In this document: positions 12,478-24,659 of the stretch, piece by piece
How the letters are laid out: every line of letters starts with the position of its first letter
Position numbering within the stretch: position 1 is the first letter of the stretch
DNA from: Antilocapra americana
Lineage: Eukaryota > Chordata > Mammalia > Artiodactyla > Antilocapridae
NCBI GenBank assembly: GCA_007570785.1
Contig: ML661885.1
Coordinates: forward strand, 16,298,223 to 16,362,222
Length of the DNA: 64,000 bases
Reading direction: 5' to 3'
Position numbers and translations under genes: made by a program
Notes under the pieces: generated by a model
Seen by the model: only the letters and a program-made list of their open reading frames with translations
What the model was told of the DNA's origin: nothing
Database searches by the model: none

Positions 12478-12949
12478 ATAAAAGTGGTACATATACACAA
12501 TGGAATATTACTCAGCATTAAAAAAAAATTCATTTGAAGCGATTCTACTCAGATGGACGAAACTGGAGCCCATTATCCAGAGTGAAGTAAGCCAGAAGCA
12601 AAAACAACAATACAGTATATTAACACATATATATGGAATTTAGAAAGACAGTAAAGAGAACCCAACATGCGAGACTGCAAAAGGAACACAGATGTATAGA
12701 ATAGACCCGTGGACTCTGTGGATGAGGGTAAGGGTGGGATGATATGGGAGAAGGGCATTGAAACATGTTAATTATCATATGTCTAATCAATCGCCAGCCC
12801 AGGAGTGATGCTCGGGGCTGGTGCATCGAGATTTCCCGGAGGGAGGGAGGAGGGAGGGAGGAGGGAGGGGGTTCTGGAGGGGGAGCATATGTAAACCCAT
12901 GGTGATATCATGGCATTGTATGGCAAAAACAGTAAAAAAAAAAAAAAAA
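12478..12949 (+). mobile_element. L1 3' end with 3' UTR and poly(A)
   Basis: Carries the end of ORF2 (ggtacatatacacaatggaa region), the L1 3' UTR, a G-rich purine tract at 12838-12871 and an A tail of about 16 at the end. It is 5' truncated, as usual for target-primed reverse transcription. Confidence 0.85.
12838..12871 (+). repeat. G-rich (GGGAGGGAGGA)n tract in the L1 3' UTR
   Basis: About three 11-nt units of GGGAGGGAGGA ending in GGGGG. It offers more than four GGG runs with 1-2-nt loops, so a G-quadruplex can form on the plus strand. Confidence 0.9.
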
Positions 12950-12954
12950 GTGCA

Positions 12955-13145
12955 CACCTGCTTAGACTTGCTGGCGCCAGGCACCCTTCCAAACACCACA
13001 TCCCAACACACTGGGAGTCCTCTCTCCAGCCCTGTGAGGAGGTACTATTAATCATCACACCCAGTCCTCAGATGAGAAAACTGAGGCTAAGAGAGGTAAA
13101 GTTGTTTGCCTGAGACTACTCGGCTAAAAAGTGACAGCCAAGATT
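12955..13145 (+). mobile_element. MIR SINE
   Basis: Forward MIR with cgccaggcacccttccaaac, gatgagaaaactgaggctaa and gagaggtaaagttgtttgcc in order. Confidence 0.82.
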
Positions 13146-13727
13146 TATTGTTGCTCCTACTATATAGAGTGCTGCACGACTATGCCATGTTGCAGAAACA
13201 CTGCAGAAAAATTCTCTGGGTGAAAAGCAGGCTGTCATATTGAAAGATTCATGTGAACTGCTTCCCTCTTTCCTCCCTTCTGAAATGCTCCACAAGGCAG
13301 CCAGCTCACCTTCACCTCTTGCTTCATCTTCCAGCAACGATACCTGAATCAGAGCTGCCATGTGAACCTTCTCTTCCCAGGCCCAGACTGACCCAAAGCA
13401 GGCAATGGCATTTTCTCAGAGCTCGGACTGCAGTTCAGTCAGGCACACGCGACGGCCCCTGCCTGAGATAATGCTGTCAGAAACAGGACAAAAGGGACCC
13501 AACTGTTGGAAGATACCGGTGGGGAGGGGGCAGTAGACACTCACTGCCCGGCACCCCACAAGTGCCTGGCAGTCCCTGGAGACACAGGGACTCTCCAGCA
13601 GGCTGGTCCCCACTGCACGCAGGGGTTGTACGTAACCTCTGTGCTCTCACATGCCTGGGTTCCCAGGCAAAATGCAGGCCTGTCTGGTCTGTCCTGGGGC
13701 AGCCATGGAGGCAGCAACCTGCCGATC

Positions 13728-13839
13728 TTTTTTTTTTTTTGCCACACGGAGTGGCATGTGGGATCTTAGTTCCCCAACGAGGGATCAAACTCACGCCCCC
13801 TACAGCAGGAGGGCGGGCTATTCACCACTGGGGAAGTCA
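13728..13839 (-). mobile_element. CHR-2-type SINE, truncated
   Basis: Begins with the T-run (reverse of the A tail) at 13728-13740, then gtgggatcttagttccccaa and ends near ccactggggaagtca. Confidence 0.83.
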
Positions 13840-14544
13840 TGAAACCTGCAAATTTGAGAAAGCCCCTCTGACCACAGGAAAAGGCTGAGTCACTGGAACT
13901 GATAGCAGCAAAGCAGGTGGAGCCAAGTGGCTGGGAGGGGAATCCAGCAATGGGCTCCAGACTCTCACTGGAAGCTGACCTGTCACCACCAGAACGGAAG
14001 GCTCCAGCCCTGCTCTCTGTGTGTCTTCTCAGGCCGACCACAGACACCTACCTGACTCACCTCTCCAGCTTCAGTTCCACCAGAAGCAGCTGAAGGCCAT
14101 GCAGGTGGATGGGAGAGGAGCCGAGATGAAGTCGACCACAGGGAATGAAACGGGGCCAAGAGCAGCCCGGAAGGATGCCCTGATTCCCACACCACTGAGC
14201 CACAGTGAGCCAAAGCGGGCAGCCAACGGAGACTCTTCACCGATCTCTCCTTCCCAAGAATCCCTCATTTTTCGTGGAAAAACCCTGCTGTCGGGTGATG
14301 CTCCCACACTCTGCTTCTACCTCCATGGAGCTCTTATTTCATTTCCAGCCGCATGGCTAGTTGCCAATGCGTCCACCTCTGTCCCCTGGTGATGAGTGTC
14401 TGGGAGAATGGGGCCCTGTCATTCTCACTTTGATCTCTCGTAGGGCACCAAATCTCCCTTGCTCTACAGAAAGCATGTATTCGAGAGATAGTCAAAATGA
14501 AAACAGAACTGACATTAACAAGAAACCGTTATCCACTTTCCATT

Positions 14545-14717
14545 TAATTAATGATGATCCTTGTTTAACCCTGAAGACAATCTTGGGAGAAGCCATCACA
14601 CCCCTATGTGCAGCTGGAGGGGCGTGAGGCCTGGAGAGGTCCAGTGGCTTGTCCATGACACACCACTGGCAGCACCAGGACATGAACCTGGACTGCAGTT
14701 GCAGTATCTGTTCCCAA
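14545..14717 (+). mobile_element. MIR-like SINE
   Basis: Core order gtgcagctggaggggcgtga, ggagaggtccagtggcttgt, gacacaccactggcagcac and acatgaacctggactgcag matches MIR with decay. The adjacent Bov-tA inserted at its 3' edge. Confidence 0.65.
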
Positions 14718-14728
14718 CCACTAATAGC

Positions 14729-14942
14729 TTGAAAGTAAAAGTGTTACTCGCTCAGTCATGTGTACTCTTGGCGACCCCAAAGACTGTAGACCGCCAGGCT
14801 CCTCTGTTCATGGGATTCTCCAGGCAAGAATACTGGAGTGGGTTGCCATGCCCTCCTCCAGGGAACCTTCCCGACCCAGGGATCCAACCCAGGCTTCCCT
14901 CACTGCAGGTGGACTCTTTGCCGTCTGAGCCACCAGGGAAGC
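14729..14942 (-). mobile_element. Bov-tA SINE with target-site duplication
   Basis: Reverse full-length copy. The 11-bp ccactaatagc at 14718-14728 and 14943-14953 flanks it exactly, so the insertion is fairly recent and its ends are certain. Confidence 0.95.
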
Positions 14943-15442
14943 CCACTAATAGCCTGGACTGCTTCTCTGTGCCCTGGAACCAGGTGGACATAAATGACAA
15001 TGACATTTGAGCCAAAGAAACAAGAGAGACCTCTCCATCCTCCAGTCTTCACCTTGACCTTTGCCCAGTGGTTTCCTGGGCTCAGAAAGCCCGTCATCCC
15101 CTCTCTATTCCCGGAGAGGCCAACATGTCCTCTCCAATCTGCCCTCTCTTACACATTCTGTCCTTTGCTATATCACACCAAGTAACACCTGCTGGTTTTC
15201 TCCTCAGCCTTCTGCCCTAGCACATGAGGTTTCTGAGAGCAAGGGCTGCCTTTTCACAAAATTTCACATGGACACATCCAACAACTGTTGGCTCTATCAG
15301 TGTTACTAGCTGAGGCCTAGGAAAGCAGTGTCATGAGCCATAAAGACCTTTTAGTAAACGAATGATCATTTCCATTAAACCGAACAATTTTTATACAGAA
15401 ATCTTAGTATAGAGATTGTAAAAGTACATGTATGTAGTATTG

Positions 15443-15566
15443 TGGAGAAGGTAACAGCAACTCACTCTAGTATTCTCACCTGCAAAATCCCATGCACAGA
15501 GGAGCCGGGCAGGCTCCAGTCCATGGGGTTACAAAGAGCTGGACATGACTGAGCACACACACACGA
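15443..15566 (+). mobile_element. BovA fragment, 5' truncated
   Basis: Begins within the core (ggagaaggtaacagcaactc) and runs to gacatgactgagcacac. It lacks the tRNA-derived head. Confidence 0.88.
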
Positions 15567-15761
15567 CAGAGGAACTGTGAGAAACCTGACTGGATCTCAG
15601 CCTTGTCCTGAGGATTCTAAATCTCTAAGGAAGAATACCAACCTAAAGATGACAGAGCAATCAAAGCCAAGTATTTAGAGTGCCAATATCTTGACACCTG
15701 TGCCAGGTTCCGTACAAGATTTTAAAACTGAATTGTTTTTTAGTAGCTATAAAGTATGTAT

Positions 15762-15978
15762 TGTGCTAAGTCGCTTCAGTCGTGTCTGACTCTGTATGAC
15801 CCCATGGACTGTCACCTACCAGGCTTCTCTGCCCATGGGATTCTCCAGGCAAGAATACTGGAGTGGGCTGCCATCTCCTCCTCTGGGGAAATATTCCTGA
15901 CCCAGGGATCAAACCCACGTCTCCTGTGTCTCCTGCATGCAGGCTGATTCTTTACTGGCTGAGCCATAGGGGAAGCCT
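15762..15978 (-). mobile_element. Bov-tA SINE
   Basis: Reverse copy from gtgctaagtcgcttcagtcg to gagccataggggaagcct. Confidence 0.93.
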
Positions 15979-17023
15979 ACTGTATATATTAATAAGCATC
16001 AACTAGGCCTCTAAAGTCCAAAAAGGACCTGCTTATGAAGATTACTTTCTTTCCACATGTGTAGGATAAATAAACATTTCATTCCGAGTATAACCCTCAG
16101 AGTTCTTACTGAAAATGGTTCTAGTTTGCTTCAGATTTGTGCTTAACTATGAGGAAAAGTATGGCTTTACAGCTCATTGGTTCAGTGTTTATTAATTCAA
16201 ACTTCTACTAAATATTATTTAGAATTCAAGTGAGAAGAATTTCACACTACTCAGAGATGCAATAGATGGGAGAAAGGAGGAACATAAAAACTGGGAGGAA
16301 AAAAATCCTGAAACTGTCATGAGAAAATCTAGTTTTACACAGATTACCTTAAGTTCCTAAAGGTCTTTACACCTATTTAGTGCAGAAACTGTAAACATCT
16401 CAATTTGCCTAAAATTTTCATTTTTTCCCCCCTACAAATATATCCCTCCTTAATTCCTATGACTTGAAAAGCTTAAACCTTCACATCTCTGGCTAATTCA
16501 GAGTCCTCATAGAGACACAGATTTTAAAGTGTGATTCAATGTAACCCTAAATGTTGAAAGAATAGATTATCTCTGAAGAGTTTATGACATAAACAACTTC
16601 ATCTTTGATTCACTTAAGAAATAATCATAGTTTCATGAAGAATATTTTTTATTTTCATACCATCCTGTTTTATGAGCATTAAGAAAAACTGCTGACACAC
16701 TAGAAGCAGTAACCAGTTTCTTCTCCATGAAAGAAACCAGACGGCTTGCCAGTGGCCCTTGCCCCTCAATAAGCACTCCCACACCTGCCTGTTCTCTAGC
16801 AGGAGCTGTGATTTCTCAGGTGGTGGGTCAGCTTCTGCTGAAGAGAAGGCCCTTTCAAGCAGGGACTTGCTAAGGATCTGCAGGAAGCCTGGACTGGACC
16901 CCTGGACATGTCAGCTCTTGAAGACCAGGTGGATTACAAGCCAGAGGCGAGCAAATGAAACAAATCCACAATGAGTTAAGAGTGGGGGCCAGAGAAAGAA
17001 AAGATGTAGCTGTTATCACCGGA

Positions 17024-17240
17024 TGTGTGCACATGCTTAGTTGTTTCCAACTCTTCTGCGACCCCATGGACTGTAGCCCGCCAGGTTCATCTGTCCATGG
17101 GATTTCCCAGGCTAGAATACTGCAGTGGGCTGCCATTTCCTCCTCCAGGGGATCTTCCTGATCCAGGGATTGAACCCATGTCTCTTCTGTCACCTGCACT
17201 GGCAGGCAAATTCTTCACCACTAGAGACACCTGGGAAGCC
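17024..17240 (-). mobile_element. Bov-tA SINE
   Basis: Reverse copy, ggactgtagcccgccaggtt through gatcttcctgatccaggg to gagacacctgggaagcc. Confidence 0.92.
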
Positions 17241-17632
17241 CTAGATGGTATCATGGAACGTTTTTAACACAAAACAAACCTCTAGCACTCTCTTGGTTTG
17301 GAGCCTAAGCTGAACACAAGTGTTCCTCTCGGGATTCCTAACTCACCCTCTGTTCTCTGTCCTCCCTACTGCACATAGGGAACAGGCCTACTGATGTCCT
17401 GCTACAGGTAAACCCCGGACGATAAGGCTGGGGCCTGAAATTAGCCACTGCAGAGTTTTCACACTCTTAATTATTAAGACATGTAGCTTCATGTAAGTCA
17501 TGTGCTTCTTTTATTTTGCATACTTATTTTTTGTAATGCAGGTCACATTTTAACATAGTTTTAAAAACACTTCTAAATTAACTATAAATTTAATCAGGAA
17601 AAATACCTGAAACATGTATGTTAGTTACTAGT

Positions 17633-17836
17633 GTGCACGTGCTCAGTCGTGTCCAACTCTTTGCAATCCCACGGACTGTAGTCCACCAGGCTCCTCTGTT
17701 CACGGGATTTCCCAGGCAAGAATACTGGACTGACCTGCCATTTCCTTCTCCAAGGGATCTATCTGACAGGATTCAACCCATGTCTCCCGCATTGGCAGGT
17801 GGATTCTTTACCGCTGAGCCACCTGGGAAGTCTATA
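17633..17836 (-). mobile_element. Bov-tA SINE
   Basis: Reverse copy. Its flanks ttagttactagt (17621-17632) and ttagccactagt (right side) look like a target-site duplication with two later substitutions. Confidence 0.92.
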
Positions 17837-18196
17837 ATTAGCCACTAGTACATTATTTAAAAGAACTTTTTCTTGAATCCTTGGCTTACTTTACTGGATT
17901 TGTAAAGGTATAAGCAGATTTATTTCTCTGTTTGAGTATTTCATACTAAATGTAGTTTTCCCAGCTGATAATTATAAATAAATCTGTAGACAAGTCATGT
18001 TACAAATAGGGAAAAAATGAAAGGTGCCTTTTTCTAAGCATCTGGCAAAGAAAATTATGGATAATAATTTCATTCTCTTCTATGGCCCTAGTTAAAGACA
18101 TCAGGCAGTATGAAAAGTTAATGAGCTAATGAGAGCTATGACTAGGGTAAAGCTAATCATCTAGATATTTTGATGACTAGTCTCTTAATAGAATAA

Positions 18197-18563
18197 AAAT
18201 ATGAGTGAAGTCAGTCAGACAGAGAAGAAATATCATATGACATCCATTATATGTGGAATCTAAGAAGAAATGATACGACTGAACGTATCTACAAAACAGA
18301 AAGAGACTTATAGACAGAAAAACGAACTTATGATTGCCAGGGGAAAGGTGTAGTTAGGGACCTTGGGAAGGTCATGTACACACTGCTATATTTAAAATGG
18401 ATACCCAACAAAGACCTATCCTTGGATGGGAGTGGGGTTTGGGGGAGAATGGATACATGTCTATGTATGGCTGAGTCACTTCACCATTTGCCTGAAACTA
18501 CCACAACACTGTTAACTAGCTATACCCCAGTACAACATGTTTTTGGTGTTAAAAAAAAAAAAA
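18197..18563 (+). mobile_element. L1 3' end with short A tail
   Basis: Begins gtgaagtcagtcagacagag, continues through the 3' UTR-like gattgccaggggaaaggt and ends in 13 A. It is truncated to the last 370 nt. Confidence 0.8.
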
Positions 18564-19059
18564 GCAAAACCGATTTGCTAATTTGATTTCTGACAGAATT
18601 ATGCAAATAGAGATGTTAGCTATAACCATAACCAAATCTTGTTCAGTATCTTATCTTAGTATAAAATAATTCCCTGCTTCCTAAACACGGGTCACTCTAA
18701 TAAATTTCTCACCTCTGCCCTCTCTATTCATTTTCCTAATGATTTTGTTACAAATGACAACGCAAATCTCTGGTTCTCACACTGTCATTTCCTTGGAAGC
18801 TCTTAAATGAACAAGGCTTCAAAGTGTCATTCTTAGAGAAACCTCATCTCTCTCTTTCGTTCCTCCTTGAATGTCCATGAACTGAAAGCTCCTCCCCAAA
18901 GTGTCTCCACCATCATTCATGGTCTACTTGTGCTCTCAGCTAACTGCTCACTCAGGTCCTTGGAGCCTGAACTCCCTTCTGCACAACCGCTTGTATACAT
19001 GATGAGTTCTCCTCTATAAATTTCAAGGACCTGGTCCTTTATGCCTGTACTGACTTACT

Positions 19060-19215
19060 CCCATGTCCCGATGGTCCTGTCCCAACTTCTGCTGCTTGCA
19101 GTCCACGCTGCGCATGGCAGCTAGAATCACTTTCCTCACATGTTGTCTTGCTCATGTTACTAACTTCCTCAGAACTCTGAAACACTTGCCACTTGTGTGT
19201 TGCATAACACCTGAT
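19060..19215 (-). mobile_element. L2-like fragment
   Basis: The segment gctagaatcactttcctcac followed by cttgctcatgttactaactt and ctcagaactctgaaacactt matches, in reverse, the L2 stretch before its 3' UTR, with strong decay. Confidence 0.4.
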
Positions 19216-19889
19216 TAGTGCTTTTAGGCTCCTTTAACAGGCAGCACTCCCCCCTTAGCTAATTGCTCTCCTTTCTTTCACACCATGACTCAGCTGTGCT
19301 CTACACCACTGCAAAGCAAAACACTTCTATATGTCACAGGGTGGTGCAAGATCCAAAAGGGGCTTGAGGACATTTTTCTGTACAAACATTTGTAAGATTT
19401 CTCAAAACAGGATGAAGCTCTATAGAGTCTGAATCTGACAGCAGGGATCTATCCAGCAGTTCCAGCCTCTCCTAGTGGTTTTTTTTGCCCCTATAAATTG
19501 GCAGCATTAATTTTTGAGGAATTTCAGGGCAAATTCCACGACTGCCTACCCCAAATTTACTAACTTTCTGGATCACTGATCCTGGTAGGATGAGGGTGAA
19601 AGTGATGCGTCTGCCCGTGAAAGAGCCTTGTTTCAGGTTTTATTGACAATGGAGGTGGTTAGGGGACATGAACACAGATGACTAATAAAGCTATGAAAGA
19701 TTACTCCAGCAAGCCACAGGGCAGTACTGCACACAGATAATGAGGACTGGTCATCTTCATTGCCTTTAAGCAGTTCTTCTTTCTCTTCAGGCTGTGAATC
19801 ATCGGATATACTTTTCTTTCTCCAACTGGCAAAAATCTGTTTGCCTCTGTGACAAATCATACCTTTGTGTCTCTTTAAAATGTTGCTCA

Positions 19890-20100
19890 GGGCTTCTCCG
19901 TGGTTCAGCAGTGAAGAATCTGCCTGCAGTGCAGGAGATGTGGGTTCAATCCCTGGGTCTGGAAGATCCCCGGGGAAAGGAATGGCAACTTACTCGCATA
20001 TTCTTGCCTGGAGAATCCCATGAACAGAGGAGCCTGGTGGGCTATAGTCCATGGGGTCGCAGAAGAGTCGGACGCGACTTAGCAACTCAACATCAACAAC
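19890..20100 (+). mobile_element. Bov-tA SINE
   Basis: Forward copy, gggcttctccgtggttcagc to cgcgacttagcaactcaaca, ending in a caacaac-type tail. Confidence 0.93.
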
Positions 20101-20650
20101 CATATGTTGCCAAAGGCCCAAATCCCTGATGAAACCACTCCAGACCAATTCCATCTGGCACCAGACACACCAGTTATACCGAGAATCCCCACCTCTTTAT
20201 TCAAGCTGCCTAATTTCTCCCCCTTTTCTCCTTACTGGGCCGTTCTTTAGAGCAGGCATTCCTATACATACATGTTTACATAGACACGTTATGGGGGATG
20301 TCTGAGACTTGTTTTATTTTGTTGGCTGATGCCTTATACTTCTGTGGAAACATCTTTAAAGTCTTGTTATCGGGCATCGAATACAGCAGCAGCCCTGCAC
20401 AATTACAAATATAGCAACTTTAAAGCGAACATCTAAACAATAAAGTTTAGTGACTGAACTTCCACACCACAAAGTGAATGCATTACTGAAGATCGCAAAG
20501 CAGAAGAAAGGGAAAACCTTTAAACAAGCTCTTCTTCCCCTTGTTTTCCTTTATAGAGCTAAACATTACTGGCTGCTCACTTTAAAACCGCATTTTAATC
20601 ATCCCAACAATGAGCTGAAGGTTATTCTAATTTCTGAGGAGTAAGAAGAA

Positions 20651-20850
20651 TGGCTTCCCTGGTGGCTCGGGTAGTAAAGAATCTACCCACAGTGAGCGTG
20701 CCCTGGGTTCGATCCCTGGGTCGGGGAGCTCCCCTGGAGAAGGGAATGGCTACCCACTCCAGTATTCTTGCCTGGAGAATCCCATGGACAGAGAAGATTG
20801 GTGCACTACAGTCCATGGGGTCACAGAGAGTCGGACAGAACTGAACGAAT
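20651..20850 (+). mobile_element. Bov-tA SINE
   Basis: Forward copy, tggcttccctggtggctcgg through the core to gtcggacagaactgaacg. Confidence 0.93.
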
Positions 20851-21493
20851 GTTTCAGTTTCAAGGATACTATAATTTTGAAAAGTGCTTTCACTGTCAAA
20901 TTTATACAGTAATATGAGAAACAATGACAACAACAAACTACTACTAGGATATGAGGCCAAGTAAAAAGTCTTTGTGACTGCTTTATGAACAGTCAATTTA
21001 TTTCCTTTTGATACCTGTAAGACTAACCTTTTAGAGATTTTAATCTCCTTCAAAACCTGTACGGAATGGAGGCAGAGTGCTAACAGCTGACTGAACAAAT
21101 TAATCTGTGCTCTTATTTAACTACTTCCTGTGAGTACAGGTTACCTCAACTCTAAGCTTGTGTGTGTGGCAGGGGGAGGGAAGGGTCAGACTCACATTTC
21201 CTCTTCACCTTCAGGGCCAATGCAATACTAAATATGTGAGCATCTAATGTGCCTCTGACACGACGGAGGGTCACTGGTATGCTGAGGGTGCTTCAAAACA
21301 GCTTCGATTTTGGTTAGACACTCCTCACTACAATTTTGTTTCTAACAATTTACGCAGTTATGTATTTCCCCTTGCAATCCGTCATCTTCTGATTGCGGAC
21401 AAGTCTGAAGTTGGAAAAGTAAAACATCACTGATGTTTTACTAGTTTACTCATGGACTGAGTTCTATAAGAAGCACTGCTGGCAGAGTGACGG

Positions 21494-21540
21494 GAAATCA
21501 AGGTTTAAAAACAGGCAAAGGGAACTTTCCTGGTGGTCCA
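21494..21540 (+). repeat. Left arm of a 47-nt inverted repeat
   Basis: Begins gaaatcaaggtttaaaaaca and ends in the head of the CHR-2 element. Its reverse complement matches 22014-22060 at 46 of 47 positions without gaps. Confidence 0.95.
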
Positions 21541-21792
21541 GTGGTTAAGAATTTCCCTGAAAATGCAGGAGACATGGGTTCAATCCCTGGCCTGCGAAGA
21601 TCGCACATGCCGAGGGGCCACCAAGCCCATGTTCCACAACTACTGAAGCCCCGGACTCCAGACCATGGAGCCGCAACAAGAGAAGCCACTGCAGTGAGAA
21701 GCTTGCCACGTGCGGGATCTTCCACAACTAGAGAAAGTCCACAACTAGAGAACTTCCGCAGCACCAAAGACCCAGAGCAGCAATAACAGGAA
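21520..21792 (+). mobile_element. CHR-2-type SINE, long form
   Basis: Starts gggaactttcctggtggtcc and includes gaggggccaccaagcccatg, with an internal repeat of ccacaactagagaa near 21723-21752. Its first 21 bases and the 26 bases before them recur inverted at 22014-22060, and its body recurs directly at 22319-22442. Confidence 0.87.
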
Positions 21793-22013
21793 AAAGCTGC
21801 CCTTTATTTAAAACAAAACAAAACAAAGGCAAAGTAGGTGAATTCACACAATGGTGGAGACCCAGACTGGGGCGTTCTGTGACAGTCTCGTCTCACCTGG
21901 TTTCTCACTTCCTCACTCCCACTGTCTTGTTAAGAACGAGAGACCTGGAAAGATTACTTGTTCACTATATTTGAAATAAATCACCCATATTCTGGGAATG
22001 AATGAACCTTCCT

Positions 22014-22060
22014 TGGACCACCAGGAAAGTTCCCTTTACCTGTTTTTAAACCTTGATTTC
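22014..22060 (-). repeat. Right arm of a 47-nt inverted repeat
   Basis: Starts tggaccaccaggaaagttcc and ends aaaccttgatttc. The only difference from the reverse complement of the left arm is one G/A. The arms are 473 nt apart. Confidence 0.95.
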
Positions 22061-22318
22061 TGCTAACGTGATTCAGGGGCATTAGAGCATCAGACACACG
22101 TCTTAGGTCTGCCTCTGCCTTTCAGCTTCCAATTCTGCTTGTTTTATCCCTTGCTTCCCTACTACCCCCACCCTTGACTGAGTTTTTGTCATCTCCACAG
22201 ACCACGCCTCCAGTTTTCACTCCACTTAAATCCATTTCAAAGGCAGACAGCTCCCTGCTCCAATTCCTTCAAAGACTCCCCAAGGCCAACAGTTGAAAAC
22301 TCAGCTCCCATATCCACA

Positions 22319-22442
22319 TGCTGAGGGGCCACCAAGCCCATGTACCACAACTACTGAAGCCTTGGAACTCTAGAACCATGGAGCCACAACTAGAGAAGGC
22401 ACTGCAATGAGAAGCCAATGCTTTCCACAACTAGAGAAAGCC
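22319..22442 (+). mobile_element. Headless CHR-2 copy, duplicate of 21609-21739
   Basis: Begins tgaggggccaccaagcccat and follows the same order as the upstream element (ccacaactactgaagcc, ccatggagccacaac, then ccacaactagagaaagccc), but has no 5' head. Confidence 0.85.
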
Positions 22443-22562
22443 CAAACCTTTATGACCTCATTCCTGTGACATCTCAACGTAGCACACATGAGCAGGCTTG
22501 AGGATAACCTGGGAAGTCTGTGTAACACAGATCTCTGGGCTTCACCCAAAGATGATGCCATC

Positions 22563-23005
22563 CAACCATCTCATCCTCTGTCATCCCCTTCTCCTTCTGC
22601 CCTCAATCTTTCCCAGCATCAGGGTCTTTTCAAATGAGTCAGTTGTCCGCATCAGGTAGCCAAAGTACTGGAGTTTCAGCTTCAGCATCAGTCCTTCCAA
22701 TGAATATTCGGTACAGGTTTCGTTTAGGATGGACTGGTTGGATTTCCTTGCAGTCCAAGAGACTCTCAAGGGTCTTCTCCAACACCACAATTCAAAAGCA
22801 TCAATTCTTCGGTGCTCAGCTTTCTTCACCATCCAACTCTCACATCCATACATGACCACTGGAAAAACCAAAGCTTTGACTAGATGGACCTTTGTTGGCA
22901 AAGCAATGTCTCTGTTTTTTAATATGCTGTCTAGGTTGGTCACAGCTTTTCTTCCAAGGAGCAAGAGTCTTTTAATTTCATGGCTGCAGTCACCATCTGC
23001 AGTGA
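22563..23005 (-). mobile_element. BovB (RTE LINE) 3' fragment
   Basis: On the minus strand, part of the BovB ORF2 C-terminus reads open for 127 codons (22964 down to 22581). It includes MYGCESWMVKKAEHRRIDA and ELWCWRRPLRVSW. The RT domain is missing. BovB reached ruminants by horizontal transfer, according to published work on the family. Confidence 0.93.
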
Positions 23006-23588
23006 TTTATATGACTACATAGTTCTGCTTCTAGACAGATCTTCCTTTAAGAGCCTATAGAGAGGATGTGGGGTAAAGAAAAAAATCCCACCCCAATTCG
23101 CAAAGTCCAGAGGAGGCTAAAGCCCTGGGTTCTGATGGTGACGCTGACTGGGATCCTCCCTTGCTAGGACGTCTACTGGCCTTGTGACCTTCCTATGCCT
23201 TGGTTTCCTACATGCTTACAGTGTTGCCATGGGGATGAGAGGAGACAACCGATGACAAGGTTGAAGCACAGGTCCAGGCTCCAGGTAACTACTCAAGACA
23301 CACCTGTCTGCATGTGGCCAAAAGGTAGCACCCCAACTGCTATCCTCACACCAAAAAGGGAAGGGCGCTTGCACTGATGCATGACATATATGGGGGAACC
23401 GCTAAGGAGTGTCTACACTGCTTCCATATCTGGAAACACTACCGAAAAATTCACTAACTGCTCAACAGCTACCTCAGTGTCTCTGAATCCACATGCTGCC
23501 CATGAGACATCTGCTACTGTCAAAAATCATACCTTATACACTCTAGGAAGAATTTTTAATTTAAACTAAAATGTGATTTAAATGAAAA

Positions 23589-23716
23589 CCCAGGCAAGAA
23601 TACTAGAGTAGGTTGCCATTTCCTTCTCCAGGGGATCTTCCCAATCCAGGGATCAAACTCACATCTCCTGTATTGGCAGGTGGGTTCTTTACCACTAGCA
23701 CCACCTGGGGAGCTCC
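23589..23716 (-). mobile_element. BovA fragment
   Basis: Reverse copy retaining only the tRNA-derived half, ccaggcaagaatactagagt to ccacctggggagctcc. The 3' half is missing. Confidence 0.88.
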
Positions 23717-24099
23717 ACTAAATATTTAAACATTCTGATATTTTTTTAAAGAATGCATAGTCCTCTTCCCTTCAGCACAGTACAATTCTTATATACTCTA
23801 GCATATATACTGCTAGCATTCCTATTGTCATTTAAGATTACATGTTTGGAGAGACATTTGATCAAGTTTTTCTAACTTAGTCCAGGCCTGCTATGGATCT
23901 TGAGGGTGATCACAAAAGACAAACAGGGGCTAGGCAAAGGAAAGGGGCCTGGGAGGGAAGGCATCCCAGGCAGACAAGAGGCGCTTGTGCAAAGAGCACA
24001 AGAAATTGTCTACCATAAGCGGCTCAGACTGGGTTCAGTGCTTCTGGTGGTCCCTCCAATTTGCAGCCCTGCCTCACTCCCAGCTCTTGTCCTGATGCA

Positions 24100-24225
24100 C
24101 AGGAACTTGCCAGTTTCCCCGATCTTCACGACAGGTTTTGTTTCTTACTCATCTCTCTATTTCTAGGGCCTAGTGCCATGCCTGGACAGAGCTGCCACCA
24201 AGTACATGTTTGCCAAATGATGTTG
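24100..24225 (-). mobile_element. Possible L2 3' terminus
   Basis: The segment tttctagggcctagtgccatg followed by cctggacagagctgccacca and tttgccaaatgatg has the feel of the L2 3' end. It is too decayed for certainty. Confidence 0.3.
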
Positions 24226-24659
24226 CTGTAGCATAATAATTTCTGAGAATGATATTTTGTTCCCATGTGTTGCCAAGACAGAAACAGGCCAACAGATCTT
24301 GCTCACTGGGTAGGTCCCTTGAGCGCAAATCTTAGAAAGCGTAATTTCACAAATTCAGGAACAGGCATTCTGATACCTGCATTGCATTAAGGCAAAAGGC
24401 TCCCAAGCACTTAATGGGTGAATTGCTTTACTGCTACTTCTTAGAAAGAGAGCTGTGTCTAGTATCATGTGCAAGGAATTCTTTCGTGGTAGGCCTCATC
24501 AATGTCTTTGCTCTTCAGGGCTAGTGTCTTAATTTCTCCACATACAGTAGAAACCTTTCTGAGTTCCAGGCCCATGTCCCCTTTTGTCTTCGGTACCAGC
24601 ACCTCAAAACTCAAGAAGTTAAAAAACTCCAAATTGTTCCTCCTGTCTAAATCAGTACT

